Below, piece by piece: positions 23,428 through 32,633 of a DNA stretch of 64,000 nt. Source of the DNA: PALSA-505 sp036501145 (GTDB lineage: Bacteria > Actinomycetota > Actinomycetes > Streptosporangiales > Streptosporangiaceae); assembly GCA_036501145.1 (NCBI GenBank), contig DASYAV010000120.1, positions 62,001 to 126,000 of the forward strand, given 5' to 3'. The translations under genes and the position numbers were made by a program. The notes under the pieces are model-generated. The model saw only the letters and a list, made by a program, of their open reading frames with translations. It made no database searches and was not told where the DNA came from. Each line of letters starts with the position of its first letter. Position 1 is the first letter of the stretch.

Positions 23428-25173
23428 TCAGGACCGGACTTCGGCAGCCGGAGCCACGGCCGCCTCTGTTCCGGCTGGCGGCTTGCTGCTGCCGCGCATG
23501 AGGGAGACGATCGCGGCGATCATGCCGAGGGCCGCGGAGACGGCGAACACGAGGACCAGGCCATCGTGGAAAGGGCTGGAGATGAGTTCAGGGAAGAACT
23601 TGCGCCCGGTGAGCAGGTTCCTGTTCGCCGGTGTCAGCGGCGCCAGCGCCCCGTGCCGCGACAGCAGGTAGTGCATGGGGTTCACGCCGAGCATGGCCGC
23701 GAACAGGGACGAGACCGGTGGGAGGCTGCCGATCTGCGCGGCGACATGGCCGGTGACGCCGTGCGCGGCGAGTCCGTTGCTGAGGGTGCGCGGCAGGGCG
23801 CTGGCCAGGCCCCCGATCATCAGGGAGAAGAACACCCCGATCGACAGTGAGGTGCCGGAGTTCTGGAAGGTGGCCCGCATCCCGGAGGCGACGCCCCGGT
23901 ACCTGGCCGGGACACTCGACATGATCGAGGAGGAGTTCGGCGAGCTGTACATCCCGATGCCCACCCCGTTCAGGGCGATCAGCAGGGCGAACGCCCAGTA
24001 CGGGAAGTTCACCGGAAGCACCAGCAGGCCGACGAAGCTCATGGCGAACAGGAGCATGCCGCCCGAAGCGAACCAGCGCGCCCCGAACCGGTCGGACAGG
24101 GCGCCGGACAGCGGGCCCGCGACGAAGAACCCGGCCGTCAGCGGCAGCAGGAAGATGCCCGCCCAGAACGGTGTCTGGCTGTAGTCGTAATCGTGCAAGG
24201 GCAGCCAGATGCCTTGCAGCCAGATGACCAGCACGAACTGCAGGCCGCCCTGCGCGAGGCGGGCGGTGAACCCGGTGAGGGTACCGGCCGTGAATGCCCT
24301 GATCCGCAGCAGGCGCAGCCGGAACAGCGGCTCGGCCACTCTCCGCTCGATGGCCGCGAACACGGCCAGCAGTGCCACGCCGCCGGCCAGCCCGGCGATC
24401 ACTGACGGGTTCGACCAGCCCATCGTGTGGCCGTCGTAGGACTGGATCCCGTAGGTGACCGCGACGAGGATCGCGCTCAGGCCGATCGCGAAAGTGGCGT
24501 TGCCCCACCAGTCGATCCGCGCCGGATGCCGCACCCCGTTCTCCCGCAGCCGGAAGTACGCCCACAACGTCCCCGCGATGCCTACCGGCACGTTCACCCA
24601 GAACACCGCGCGCCAGTCCCACGCCGCCAGCAGCCCTCCGGCGGTCAGCCCGATGAACTGCCCGGCGAACACGGCGCCCTGGTTCACGCCCAGAGCGAAG
24701 CCACGCCGCTCCCGCGGGAAGGCGTCGGTCAGGATCGCGGCCGAGTTCGCCGCGAGCATCGAGCCGCCGAACGCCTGGCCGAAGCGCCAGCCGATCAGCC
24801 ACAGCGCCGCGTGCGACCCGGTGAAGGGATCCAGCGACAGCAGGATCGAGGCCACCGTGAACACCACGAAACCCAGGTTGTAGATCCTGACCCGGCCCAG
24901 GATGTCTCCCAGTCGGCCGAGATTCACCACGAACACCGCCTGCACCAGCCGGTAGCCCATGATCATCCACAGCAGGTAGACGATGTTCGCCGGGGCCAGC
25001 GGATCCAGGTGGATGCCCCGGAAGATCGCCGGCAGCGCGATGATCACGATGGAACCGTCCAGGCTCGACATGAACACGGCCATCGTCGTGTTCGTCAGTG
25101 CCACCCACCGGTAGCTGGCCTCCGCGGAGCGTGGCCTCGCCGTTCGCAGTGACCTGCCTGGCTGGTCGCGCAT
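23428..25173 (-). CDS. MFS drug-efflux transporter (DHA2-like, 14 helices)
   Basis: This 581-residue major facilitator protein has N-terminal motifs MAVFMSSLDGSIVIIALPAI and GYRLVQAVFVVNLGRLGDILGR, a typical DHA2 motif A region. About 14 hydrophobic segments and a long extracytoplasmic loop near the C-terminus follow. It is probably a proton-driven multidrug exporter. ATG 25173 is preceded by GGAGA at five bases and is chosen over an upstream in-frame GTG at 25206. It is the first gene of an operon divergent from marR, with MarR-type repeats in the gap. Confidence 0.93.
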   Translation of the reverse strand: MRDQPGRSLRTARPRSAEASYRWVALTNTTMAVFMSSLDGSIVIIALPAIFRGIHLDPLAPANIVYLLWMIMGYRLVQAVFVVNLGRLGDILGRVRIYNLGFVVFTVASILLSLDPFTGSHAALWLIGWRFGQAFGGSMLAANSAAILTDAFPRERRGFALGVNQGAVFAGQFIGLTAGGLLAAWDWRAVFWVNVPVGIAGTLWAYFRLRENGVRHPARIDWWGNATFAIGLSAILVAVTYGIQSYDGHTMGWSNPSVIAGLAGGVALLAVFAAIERRVAEPLFRLRLLRIRAFTAGTLTGFTARLAQGGLQFVLVIWLQGIWLPLHDYDYSQTPFWAGIFLLPLTAGFFVAGPLSGALSDRFGARWFASGGMLLFAMSFVGLLVLPVNFPYWAFALLIALNGVGIGMYSSPNSSSIMSSVPARYRGVASGMRATFQNSGTSLSIGVFFSLMIGGLASALPRTLSNGLAAHGVTGHVAAQIGSLPPVSSLFAAMLGVNPMHYLLSRHGALAPLTPANRNLLTGRKFFPELISSPFHDGLVLVFAVSAALGMIAAIVSLMRGSSKPPAGTEAAVAPAAEVRS

Positions 25174-25215
25174 CACTTCTCCGGCTCGCCACGTGCCTCG
25201 CGACACGGTCAGTGG

Positions 25216-25246
25216 TTAGGTATACAAAAGAATTTATTAGGTATAC
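25216..25246. promoter_or_regulatory. MarR operator: two TTAGGTATAC repeats in the divergent promoter
   Basis: TTAGGTATAC occurs at 25216-25225 and again at 25237-25246, start to start 21 bases, or two helical turns. Each contains the palindrome GTATAC, and the second is followed by TAAC to give partial dyad symmetry. The region is AT-rich and lies between marR and the MFS operon. TATACT at 25242-25247 could also be the -10 box of marR, whose ATG is only eight bases further on. Confidence 0.7.
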
Positions 25247-25255
25247 TAACGACCC

Positions 25256-25765
25256 ATGCAGAAGCATGCAACTGGAGAGCGGCCCGCCGGGGCCGGAGCC
25301 GAAGAGGGCGACCTCGGTGGGCAACTGCGCTCCGCCGTCGGGCGCCTCTACCGCCGCTTCCGCAGCGAGCGCCCCGAAGGCAGCCTCGGGGACGCGGCAC
25401 TCGCCGTGCTCACCCGCCTCCACAAGCACGGACCGCAGACCCTCACCAAACTCAGCGAGCACGACCGGGTCTCCCCTGCCTCCATGAGCCAGACCGTGAA
25501 CCGCCTCACCTCAGCCGGCTACGCCGTACGCACCCGCGACCCGGGTGACGGCCGCAAGGTACTCTTCAGCGCCACCGCCGCAGGCGACGAACTCGCCAGC
25601 GCCACCCGGGCGCAGCGCAATGCCTGGCTCGATGAGCAACTGCGCGCTCTCAGCGCCGAAGACCGCGCGGTGATCGCCCGGGCCGCGGCACTGCTCAGCA
25701 GCATCGCCGACTCTGACAACCGTTACGGCGCCAGCGCGCAGCAGGGAAAGCGGCTCCCCCTGTAG
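25256..25765 (+). CDS. MarR family transcriptional regulator
   Basis: This 169-residue winged-helix protein has the recognition region GPQTLTKLSEHDRVSPASMSQTVNRLTSAGYAVRTRDPGDGRKVLFSATAAG, which includes the DxRxxx wing. Helical dimerisation segments flank it. It diverges from the MFS-isochorismatase-YbhB operon and almost certainly represses both through the paired TTAGGTATAC sites, with release by a phenolic-type or drug ligand. No Shine-Dalgarno is present, so the mRNA may be leaderless. Confidence 0.93.
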   Translation: MQKHATGERPAGAGAEEGDLGGQLRSAVGRLYRRFRSERPEGSLGDAALAVLTRLHKHGPQTLTKLSEHDRVSPASMSQTVNRLTSAGYAVRTRDPGDGRKVLFSATAAGDELASATRAQRNAWLDEQLRALSAEDRAVIARAAALLSSIADSDNRYGASAQQGKRLPL

Positions 25766-25801
25766 CGCCGGCAAAGCGGTGCCGGTCACGCTGGGCAGCG
25801 G

Positions 25802-27640
25802 TCAGGAGTAGAGCGCCTCGATGTCGGCGGCGCACTCCTTGGCCACCACGCTGCGGCGCAGCTTGAGGGACGGGGTGAGCTGGCCGCCGGCCTCGGTGAA
25901 GTCGGTGCCGAGCACCCCAAACCGGCGGATCGCCTCGGCCCGGGACACCGCCTTGTTCGCGTCGTCCACCGCCTGCTGGACGTCGGCCAGCAGGTCCGGG
26001 TCCTCGCGCAGGTCCGCGGGCGCCGTGCCAGCCGGCTTGCCGTGCTGCTGGAGCCAGTGCGGCAGCATCTCCTCATCCAGCGTCACCAGCGCGGCCACGT
26101 AGGGCCGGTTGTCGCCGACGACCATGCACTGGCTGACCAGCGGGTGGGCGCGCAGCCGGTCCTCGAGCACGGCGGGGGAGACGTTCTTGCCGCCGGCCGT
26201 CACGATCAGCTCCTTCTTCCGGCCGGTGATCTGCAGGAAGCCCTCGTCGTCGAGCGAGCCGATATCGCCGGTGCGGATCCAGCCGTCTGCGTCCAGGGTG
26301 TCCTTGGTCGCCGCCTCGTTCTGCCAGTAGCCGGGGAACGCCATCGGGCCGGTGATCAGGATCTCGCCGTCGTCGGCGATCCGCACGCTGGCGCCGGGCA
26401 GCGGCATCCCCACCGTGCCGATCTTGTTGCGGCTGGGCCGGTTCACCGTGGCCGCCGCGGTGAGCTCGGTCATCCCGTAGCCCTCCAGCACGGTGATGCC
26501 GGCGCCGCGGAAGAAGTGGCCCAACCGTTCGCCGAGCGCGGCGCCGCCGGACACCGCGTACTGCACCCGTCCGCCGACCGCGTGCCGCAGCTTGCCGTAC
26601 ACCAGCCGGTCGAACAGGCGGTGCCGCAGGGTGAGCCCGGTGCCCGGCCCGGCCTGGCCGCGGGCCTTGTCGTCCAGCGCCCGGCTGTAGGCGATCGCGG
26701 TGTCCGTGGCGGCCTGGAAGATCCGGCTCTTCACCGGGCTCTGCGAGGCCTGCTGCTGTGCGGTGTTGAAGACCTTCTCGAACACCCGCGGCACGGCCAG
26801 GATGAACGTCGGCTGGAAGCTGCCGAGGTCGGGCACCAGGTTCGCGATGACGGGGGTGTGCCCGAGCACCACCCCGGCCTCCAGGCAGCCCACCTGGATG
26901 ATCCGGGCGAACGCGTGCGCCAGCGGCAGGAACAGCAGCGTCGAACCGTCCTGCATGCCGAAGATCTCCGGCATCGCCCCCTCCACCGCGTTGCGCACGT
27001 CGGAGAGCAGGTTGGCGTGGGTGAGCTGGCAGCCCTTCGGCCGGCCGGTGGTGCCCGAGGTGTAGATGATCGTCGCGGCGTCGGCCGCGGCCACGCTCTT
27101 GCGCTGCTCCGCCACCTGCTCGTCGCTGACCACCACGGCGCGGTCGGCCAGCGCACGCAGCGGCTCGTCGGCGGCGGAGTCTCCCTCGATCCGCCAGGTC
27201 ATCTCCAGGGTGGGCAGCTGGGCGCGGACCGAGGCGATCGTGGTCTCGTGCGCGGCGGTCTCCGCGAACACGGCGCGCGCCCCGGAGTTGCCGATGATCC
27301 ACTCGACCTGCTCGGCGGACGACGTCTCGTAGATCGGCACGGTCACCGCGCCGGCCGACCAGATCGCGTAGTCGGTCAGCGTCCACTCATACCGGGTCCG
27401 GGACATGATGGCGACCCGGTCGCCGGCCTTGATCCCCGCCGCGATCAGCCCTTTGGCCAGCGACATGACCTCGTCGCGGAACTCGCGTGCGGTGACATCC
27501 CGCCAGCCGCCGTCGTCCCCGTCGGCCTTGCGCCGGATGATGACCGCGTCCGGCTCGTCGGCCGCCCGGCGGAAGACCATGTCCGACAGGTTGGCCGACG
27601 CCGGGATGTCCACCAGGGCTGGGGTGCTGTACTCGCGCAC
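25802..27640 (-). CDS. fadD15: Long-chain fatty-acid-CoA ligase / AMP-binding protein (FadD15-like)
   Basis: This 612-residue ANL-superfamily ligase has the P-loop IIYTSGTTGRPKGCQLTH, the A5 region LEGYGMTELTAAATVN, the A8 motif GWIRTGDIGSLDDEGFLQITGRKKELIVTAGGKNVSP, and C-terminal SLKLRR, a variant of the usual A10 Lys motif. It activates fatty acids to acyl-adenylate and then acyl-CoA. GTG 27640 follows AGGAGG at four bases and is preferred to an upstream extension. Position beside pimB matches fadD15 (Rv2187). Confidence 0.92.
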   Translation of the reverse strand: MREYSTPALVDIPASANLSDMVFRRAADEPDAVIIRRKADGDDGGWRDVTAREFRDEVMSLAKGLIAAGIKAGDRVAIMSRTRYEWTLTDYAIWSAGAVTVPIYETSSAEQVEWIIGNSGARAVFAETAAHETTIASVRAQLPTLEMTWRIEGDSAADEPLRALADRAVVVSDEQVAEQRKSVAAADAATIIYTSGTTGRPKGCQLTHANLLSDVRNAVEGAMPEIFGMQDGSTLLFLPLAHAFARIIQVGCLEAGVVLGHTPVIANLVPDLGSFQPTFILAVPRVFEKVFNTAQQQASQSPVKSRIFQAATDTAIAYSRALDDKARGQAGPGTGLTLRHRLFDRLVYGKLRHAVGGRVQYAVSGGAALGERLGHFFRGAGITVLEGYGMTELTAAATVNRPSRNKIGTVGMPLPGASVRIADDGEILITGPMAFPGYWQNEAATKDTLDADGWIRTGDIGSLDDEGFLQITGRKKELIVTAGGKNVSPAVLEDRLRAHPLVSQCMVVGDNRPYVAALVTLDEEMLPHWLQQHGKPAGTAPADLREDPDLLADVQQAVDDANKAVSRAEAIRRFGVLGTDFTEAGGQLTPSLKLRRSVVAKECAADIEALYS

Positions 27641-27766
27641 GTCGCCTCCTCGCGATGTTCCTGGCACCGACGCTACCGCCATCGGCTACCGGTGGGTAGC
27701 ACCGCCGGGGCCCGGCCGGCCCACGGGCCAGGGGATACCTCCCATCTCAGGCTTAAGGTGACATTG

Positions 27767-28534
27767 ATGCGAGTCCACGTGGTCAGCGACGTACACGGCC
27801 GGGCGGACGCCCTGGCCCGGGCGGGTGACGGCGTGGACGCGGTCATCTGCCTCGGCGACCTGCTGGCGTTCCTGGACTATGCCGACAGCGGCAACGGGAT
27901 TTTCGCCGAGCTGTTCGGGGCGCAACGGGCCAGCGAGCTGATCGCGCTGCGCCTGGCGCAGCGGTTCGACGAGGCGCGCGCCTTCTCCCGGCGGCTGCTG
28001 GCCGGCCTGGACGGGGATCCGGGCCGCCACTTCCGGGCGGCGGCCGCCCGGCAGTACAAGGCGCTGTTCGCCGCGCTGCCCGAGCCCGCCTACCTGACCT
28101 ACGGCAACGTGGACCTGCCGGATCTGTGGGCGGCCAGCCTGCGGCCGGGGCACCGCGTTCTCGACGGCGAGCGCGCAGAACTCGGCGGGTGGACGTTCGG
28201 GTTCGTCGGTGGCGGGCTGCGTTCCCGGTACCACACCCCGTACGAGATCGACGACGATGCCTACGAGGCCAAGCTGGCCGCGGTCGGCGAGGTGGACGTG
28301 CTGTGCACCCACATCCCACCGGCCGTGCCCGAGTTGCTTTACGACACGGTGGCCCGCCGGATGGAGCGCGGCGGCGAGATGCTGCTCGAGGCGATCAGGC
28401 GGACCCAGCCCAGGCTGGCCCTGTTCGGGCACGTGCACCAGCCGCTCGCCCAGCGGGTCCGGATCGGCCGGACCGAATGCGTCAACGTCGGCCACTTCGC
28501 CGGCACCGGCACCCCGTACCTGCTCGAGTGGTAG
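27767..28534 (+). CDS. Calcineurin-like metallophosphoesterase
   Basis: This 255-residue enzyme has the dimetal phosphoesterase motifs: VVSDVHGRADAL (DxH), ICLGDLL (GD), YGNVD (GNxD), VLCTHIPP and ALFGHVHQP (GHxH). It hydrolyses phosphomonoesters or diesters; the substrate is unknown. ATG 27767 follows AAGGTG by six bases. The open frame extending upstream is antisense to the acyl-CoA ligase and was not used. It diverges from that gene and is followed by the SRPBCC gene. Confidence 0.88.
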   Translation: MRVHVVSDVHGRADALARAGDGVDAVICLGDLLAFLDYADSGNGIFAELFGAQRASELIALRLAQRFDEARAFSRRLLAGLDGDPGRHFRAAAARQYKALFAALPEPAYLTYGNVDLPDLWAASLRPGHRVLDGERAELGGWTFGFVGGGLRSRYHTPYEIDDDAYEAKLAAVGEVDVLCTHIPPAVPELLYDTVARRMERGGEMLLEAIRRTQPRLALFGHVHQPLAQRVRIGRTECVNVGHFAGTGTPYLLEW

Positions 28535-28606
28535 CAAGCACCCGTCTGACCTGCGTGAGCATCATTTGTGTTACCGCAAGCATCTCGAGTAGTGCCGCGA
28601 TGGCGG

Positions 28607-28612
28607 TACGCT
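28607..28612 (+). promoter_or_regulatory. Leaderless-type -10 box (TACGCT) for the SRPBCC gene
   Basis: TACGCT ends six bases before ATG 28619. Both hexamer and spacing are identical to the box in front of the YciI-like gene. There is no ribosome binding site. Confidence 0.45.
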
Positions 28613-28618
28613 CCGAAC

Positions 28619-29080
28619 ATGGGCAGCAGCACCACGTCGAGCATCACCGTGGCCGCGCCGAGGACCGAGGTCATGGACGTGATCGCGGACTTTCCCGCGT
28701 ATCCGCAGTGGGCGGCCGCGCTGCGCTCCGCCGAGGTGCTGGAAACCGCGCCTGGCGGACGGGCCAGCAAGGTGCGGTTCACCCTCGACGCCGGGGTGAT
28801 CAAGGACAGCTACGTGCTGGCCTACACCTGGGACGGCGACCATCAGGTCAGCTGGCGGCTGGCCGAGGCGGGCGCGGTGGTTACCGAGATGACCGGCGGG
28901 TACCTCTTGTCCGACGCCGGTGGCGGCGCCGAGGTGGGTTACGAACTGACGGTGGATGTGCGGATCCCGCTGCCGGGACTGCTCAAGCGCAAAGCGGAGA
29001 AAATGATCATCGATACCGCCCTGAAGGGACTCAAGGCACGGGCCGAGTCCCTCAGTGACGATTCAGGAGGCGCCAGGTGA
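28619..29080 (+). CDS. SRPBCC (polyketide cyclase/dehydrase-like) protein
   Basis: This 153-residue START-like helix-grip protein reads SSITVAAPRTEVMDVIADFPAYPQWAAALRSAEVLE, then the strand-rich cavity wall and a long C-terminal helix (IDTALKGLKARAE). Such proteins bind hydrophobic ligands; the mycobacterial homologue at the same position is Rv2185c, from memory. ATG 28619 is chosen because a TACGCT box is six bases upstream and the domain starts there. It overlaps the next gene (GTGA), so the two are coupled. Confidence 0.87.
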   Translation: MGSSTTSSITVAAPRTEVMDVIADFPAYPQWAAALRSAEVLETAPGGRASKVRFTLDAGVIKDSYVLAYTWDGDHQVSWRLAEAGAVVTEMTGGYLLSDAGGGAEVGYELTVDVRIPLPGLLKRKAEKMIIDTALKGLKARAESLSDDSGGAR

Positions 29081-29694
29081 CCGAGGACGACAGGGCGCCG
29101 CGTCGCGACCCGGTCTATGAGTTCCAGCGCTGGCTCATGCGCAACGGCGCGAAGAGCGTAGGGCGGGAACTCAAGGGCACGGTGAGCCGGACCTTCCGCG
29201 GCAACCGCCCGGAGCCCGGTGACGTGTGGGACACCGCGACCAGCGAGCCGCCGCCCAACGTGGGCGAGGCTCCGGAGTGCGCCTGGTGCCCGGTGTGCCG
29301 GGCCGCCCGGCGATTCCGCGACTCCGGGCCCGGCCTGGCCTCGCATGTGGCCGGCGCCGGGGACGCACTGCTGTCGGTGGCCCAGGACACGCTGTCCGCG
29401 TTCGAGGCCACCCTGTCGGCCCGGGCGCCATCCGGGCAGAAGTCGCCGGCGGGCACCGGCTGGCCGGGTGAGCCGGCCGGCCGCCCGGAGGGCACGGCCA
29501 GCATTACTGCGTGGGCCACCTCCACCGAGCCGCCGCCCGCGCCGGTCGCCGTCACCGAGCCGCCGCCCGTGGCACCACCTCCCGCAGAGGCCGAGCCAGC
29601 AACCGCGGGGCCGGCCACGGCCGGGGTTACGGAGACCGGGTCCGCGGGGAGCGGGCCTTCGGGGGCGGAATCCGGGCCGGCGGACGGCACCTAG
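29077..29694 (+). CDS. DUF5304-like conserved actinobacterial protein
   Basis: This 205-residue protein is soluble. Its structured N-terminal half contains CAWCPVCRAARRFRDSGPGL, a CxxCxxC cluster that may hold a metal. The second half is an acidic Pro/Ala/Thr/Glu-rich disordered tail. I recall DUF5304 proteins beside glucokinase in streptomycetes, but their function is unknown. The GTG start overlaps the SRPBCC stop, and glucokinase begins nine bases after its stop, making a three-gene operon. Confidence 0.75.
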   Translation: MTEDDRAPRRDPVYEFQRWLMRNGAKSVGRELKGTVSRTFRGNRPEPGDVWDTATSEPPPNVGEAPECAWCPVCRAARRFRDSGPGLASHVAGAGDALLSVAQDTLSAFEATLSARAPSGQKSPAGTGWPGEPAGRPEGTASITAWATSTEPPPAPVAVTEPPPVAPPPAEAEPATAGPATAGVTETGSAGSGPSGAESGPADGT

Positions 29695-29703
29695 GCACCG
29701 CGG

Positions 29704-30735
29704 ATGGCTCTGACCATCGGGCTTGACGTCGGTGGCACCAAGGTCGCGGCGGGGGTAGTGGACAACCGCGGCCGGATCCTCGAGAAGCTGCGGCGGTCCA
29801 CGCCTGCCGCCGACCCCGAGCACACCGCCCAGGTGATCGCCACGGTGATCACCGAGCTGTCCAGCCGTCATCCGGTGAAGGCGGTGGGACTCGGCGCGGC
29901 CGGCTTCGTGGACGAGACGGGCGCTTCGGTGATGTTCGCGCCCAACCTCGCCTGGCGCGACGAGCCGCTGAAGAAGCGGGTGGAAGACCTGGTCGGCCTG
30001 CCCGTCACCGTGGAGAACGACGCCAACGCCATCGTCTGGGCCGAGGTCAGGTTCGGCGCCGCCCGCGGCTACCGGGACGTGGTGATGCTCGCCATCGGCA
30101 CCGGGATCGGCGGCGGCCTGGTGCTGGACGGCCAGTTGCACCGCGGCCGCTGGGGCATGGCCGGCGAGCCGGGCCACTACCGGGTGGTGCCGGACGGCCG
30201 CCTGTGCGGCTGCGGCAACCGCGGCTGCTTCGAGCAGTACGCGAGCGGCAGCGCGCTGGTCGCGGAGGCCCGCGAATTCGCCCGGCGCAGGCCGCAGGGC
30301 GCTATCCGGCTGCTTCAGCTGGGCGGCGGCAGCGCGGAGGGAATCGGCGGCCCGCAGATCACCCAGGCCGCCCAGGAGGGCGACCCGGCCGCGCTGGACT
30401 GCTTCCAGACCGTGGGCGGCTGGCTCGGCCAGGGCATGGCCGACCTGGCCGCGATCCTGGACCCGGGCTGCTTCGTGATCGGCGGCGGCGTGTCCGAGGC
30501 CGGTGAGCTGCTGCTCGGGCCGGCCCGGGCCTCGTTCGAGCGGGCGCTCACCGGGCACGGCCACCGGGCCGCCGCGGACATCAGGCTGGCGCGGTTCGGT
30601 GCGGACGCCGGGCTGCTGGGTGCGGCCGACCTGGCCCGCAAGGCGCTGACCAGACGCCCGGCGCGGATCAGGGCACGGCGCGCGCCGGACTACGGCATGG
30701 ATCTGAGCGCGGCCCGCCTCAGGTCCGTGCGCTGA
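29704..30735 (+). CDS. glkA: ROK-family glucokinase
   Basis: This 343-residue ROK kinase has the phosphate-binding loop IGLDVGGTKVAAG at residues 5-17. The sugar site VENDANAIVWAEVRFGA holds the catalytic Asp, and the zinc motif CGCGNRGCFEQYASG is intact. The conserved ExGH element reads GEPGHYRVVPDG, with Pro replacing the usual Ile/Val. It phosphorylates glucose with ATP. In Streptomyces the equivalent gene (SCO2126) mediates carbon catabolite repression. A basic C-terminal tail of about 30 residues is extra. Third gene of the SRPBCC operon. Confidence 0.93.
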   Translation: MALTIGLDVGGTKVAAGVVDNRGRILEKLRRSTPAADPEHTAQVIATVITELSSRHPVKAVGLGAAGFVDETGASVMFAPNLAWRDEPLKKRVEDLVGLPVTVENDANAIVWAEVRFGAARGYRDVVMLAIGTGIGGGLVLDGQLHRGRWGMAGEPGHYRVVPDGRLCGCGNRGCFEQYASGSALVAEAREFARRRPQGAIRLLQLGGGSAEGIGGPQITQAAQEGDPAALDCFQTVGGWLGQGMADLAAILDPGCFVIGGGVSEAGELLLGPARASFERALTGHGHRAAADIRLARFGADAGLLGAADLARKALTRRPARIRARRAPDYGMDLSAARLRSVR

Positions 30736-30771
30736 CCTGCCACCCGGCCCAGCCCGGCGCGGGACGACGGG

Positions 30772-31746
30772 TCAGACCACCGCACCGTCGTCGGGGCCGG
30801 AGTCCTGGTCCGGTGGTTCCTGCCGCAGCACCAGAACGGTGAAGCCGCCGACGAAGGCGGCGATGGCCAGGAACAGCGCCCACCCCGGCACCGACCAGCC
30901 GGCCAGCGTGGCCACCAGCAGGTAGCCCGGCCCGCCGAACAGTCCCGTCCAGGCCGCCTTCGCGCCCGGGGCCAGCGTGGGCAACGGCGGGGGCGGCGGG
31001 GGCGTGTAGTGCTCCTCCGCCTCGTCTTCGCCGGGTGGGCTCCATGATCTCGGAGCGGCCGGGGACGGCAGGTCGAGCGGCCGGTGCCCGGGCAGCACGA
31101 ACCGTCTGTCCGGCGCCGGCCCGCCGTCCGGCAGCAGACCGGTGCCCGCCGGGCCCTCGCCCGGTGCGTCCTCGCCGGCCACCGCCGGGTCGCCCGCCGA
31201 TGGCCAGCGGGGGCTCTGGCTGGTGGTGGTCCCGTCCGCGTCCGCGGGCGACCAGGCCCCGTCGGTGTCGGCCGAGGGCCACGGCCCGTCGGTGTCCGCC
31301 GAAGGCCAGGCCGCGTCGGTGTCCGCCGAGGGCCAGGGCCCGCTGTCCCGCGCGCCGCTGCTCAGCGCGTCGTCGTCCCGCGTGCCGCCGTCACCCGGGC
31401 CACTCTCGCCCAGGCCGCGGCGCTCACCGGGGCCGCGCTCACCTGGGCCATCCTCGCCCAGGTTGCAGCGCTCACCAAGGCCGTGCCGCTCACCCGGGCC
31501 GCGATCGCCAAATCGCCGCCCACCGGGATCCTCGGGTGGAGCCGCCCGGTCACCCGGGCCCGGACCTGGCCGCGGACCGTTCTCACCGTCCGGGGCGGGC
31601 AGGCCCAGGTTCTCCCGGTCCGGCCATGGCACAGGGGCGTCCGGTGAACCGGCCGGTGCGTCAAAACGGCCGATCAGATCCAGCCACACGGCCTCTTCGT
31701 CGTTGCCACCGCCGCGGGCTGCTGGTTCACCGTTGCCGTCGGTCAC
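30772..31746 (-). CDS. Proline-rich two-helix membrane protein with tandem repeats
   Basis: This 324-residue protein is mostly hydrophilic and disordered, with a C-terminal pair of membrane helices (YLLVATLAGWSVPGWALFLAIAAFVGGFTVLVL). The central part contains GPGERxGLGE repeats followed by about four copies of a WPSADTDG unit. A hexaproline stretch lies before the helices. The layout resembles uncharacterised actinobacterial membrane proteins; I cannot assign a function. It converges with glkA. Confidence 0.7.
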   Translation of the reverse strand: MTDGNGEPAARGGGNDEEAVWLDLIGRFDAPAGSPDAPVPWPDRENLGLPAPDGENGPRPGPGPGDRAAPPEDPGGRRFGDRGPGERHGLGERCNLGEDGPGERGPGERRGLGESGPGDGGTRDDDALSSGARDSGPWPSADTDAAWPSADTDGPWPSADTDGAWSPADADGTTTSQSPRWPSAGDPAVAGEDAPGEGPAGTGLLPDGGPAPDRRFVLPGHRPLDLPSPAAPRSWSPPGEDEAEEHYTPPPPPPLPTLAPGAKAAWTGLFGGPGYLLVATLAGWSVPGWALFLAIAAFVGGFTVLVLRQEPPDQDSGPDDGAVV

Positions 31747-31791
31747 TCTGTCGCGCTCACCCTCTTTGTCACTGTACGGGCAGACTCGGCC

Positions 31792-32550
31792 TCATCTCTC
31801 CAGCACGGCACTGTGTGCCCGGACAAATTCCAGACTGCCCGCAAATATCTCATCCGCGTCGTTGTCCAGGGTGGCCACGTGATAGCTGTTCGCGCAATCC
31901 CGTACGGTGAGCAATCCGTCCGGGAGCCCGTCGCGTAGCACCTGCAGGCTGGCCGGGCCCACCACGTGATCCTCGGTGCTGCGGTACACCACCACCGGCT
32001 GGCTGATCTGGCCCAGGCCGTCGCGGGTGGCCCGCCACAGCCGGGGCAGCGTCGCCGCCGCCTTCACCGGCACCCGGTCGTAGGCCAGCTCACGCACCCC
32101 CTCGGCCTTGATGTCGCTCGCGACGCCCTTGAGTGAGGGCACCACCAGCTTCAGCGCCGGCGCCAGCCAGAACAGCTTGGTGTCCGGGGCGAGCGACGGG
32201 TTGACCAGCATCAGCCCGCGCACCGCGGCCGGGGACAGCTCGGCGATCCGCAGCGCGAGGCAGCCACCCATGGACAGCCCCATCAGGAACACCTCGTCGG
32301 TCTTCCCGCGCAATTCCTCGAACGCGCGGGCGTCCTCGGCGTACCAGTCGCCGGACCGGGTGCGGTTCATCTCCTGCCAGGTCGTGCCGTGCCCGGGCAG
32401 CCGGGGCAGCGACACGGTCAGCCCGGCCCCGGCCAGGAACTCCGCCCACGGCCGCAGCGAGTGCGGTGACCCGGTAAACCCGTGGCACAGCAGCACCCCC
32501 ACGCGCCCGCCGTCATGCTCGAAGGGCTCCGCGCCCGGCAGCACCGTCAT
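31792..32550 (-). CDS. Alpha/beta hydrolase (carboxylesterase / monoacylglycerol lipase-like)
   Basis: This 252-residue hydrolase begins with VGVLLCHGFTGSPHSLRPWAEFL, containing the oxyanion HGFTGSP. The nucleophile elbow is GLSMGGCLAL, the acid is Asp in STEDHVV, and the catalytic His is in SYHVATLD. It resembles Est30-type carboxylesterases and bacterial monoacylglycerol lipases, and may handle lipids together with the adjacent acyltransferase. ATG 32550 follows GGGAGGGG at a normal distance and is preferred to an in-frame ATG at 32583. Confidence 0.9.
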   Translation of the reverse strand: MTVLPGAEPFEHDGGRVGVLLCHGFTGSPHSLRPWAEFLAGAGLTVSLPRLPGHGTTWQEMNRTRSGDWYAEDARAFEELRGKTDEVFLMGLSMGGCLALRIAELSPAAVRGLMLVNPSLAPDTKLFWLAPALKLVVPSLKGVASDIKAEGVRELAYDRVPVKAAATLPRLWRATRDGLGQISQPVVVYRSTEDHVVGPASLQVLRDGLPDGLLTVRDCANSYHVATLDNDADEIFAGSLEFVRAHSAVLER

Positions 32551-32633
32551 CGCCCGCCCCTCCCGTCCGGTTGACTCCAGCATCGCCCATGTCCGCCGGC
32601 CTGGTGCGTGATTCGCCGGCCACGTGCGAATAT

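Noticed and set aside
23588..25462. A 624-codon frame antisense/out-of-phase to the MFS gene
   Set aside because: Composition is shadow-like (Arg, Gly, Ala) and it crosses the MarR operator and marR.
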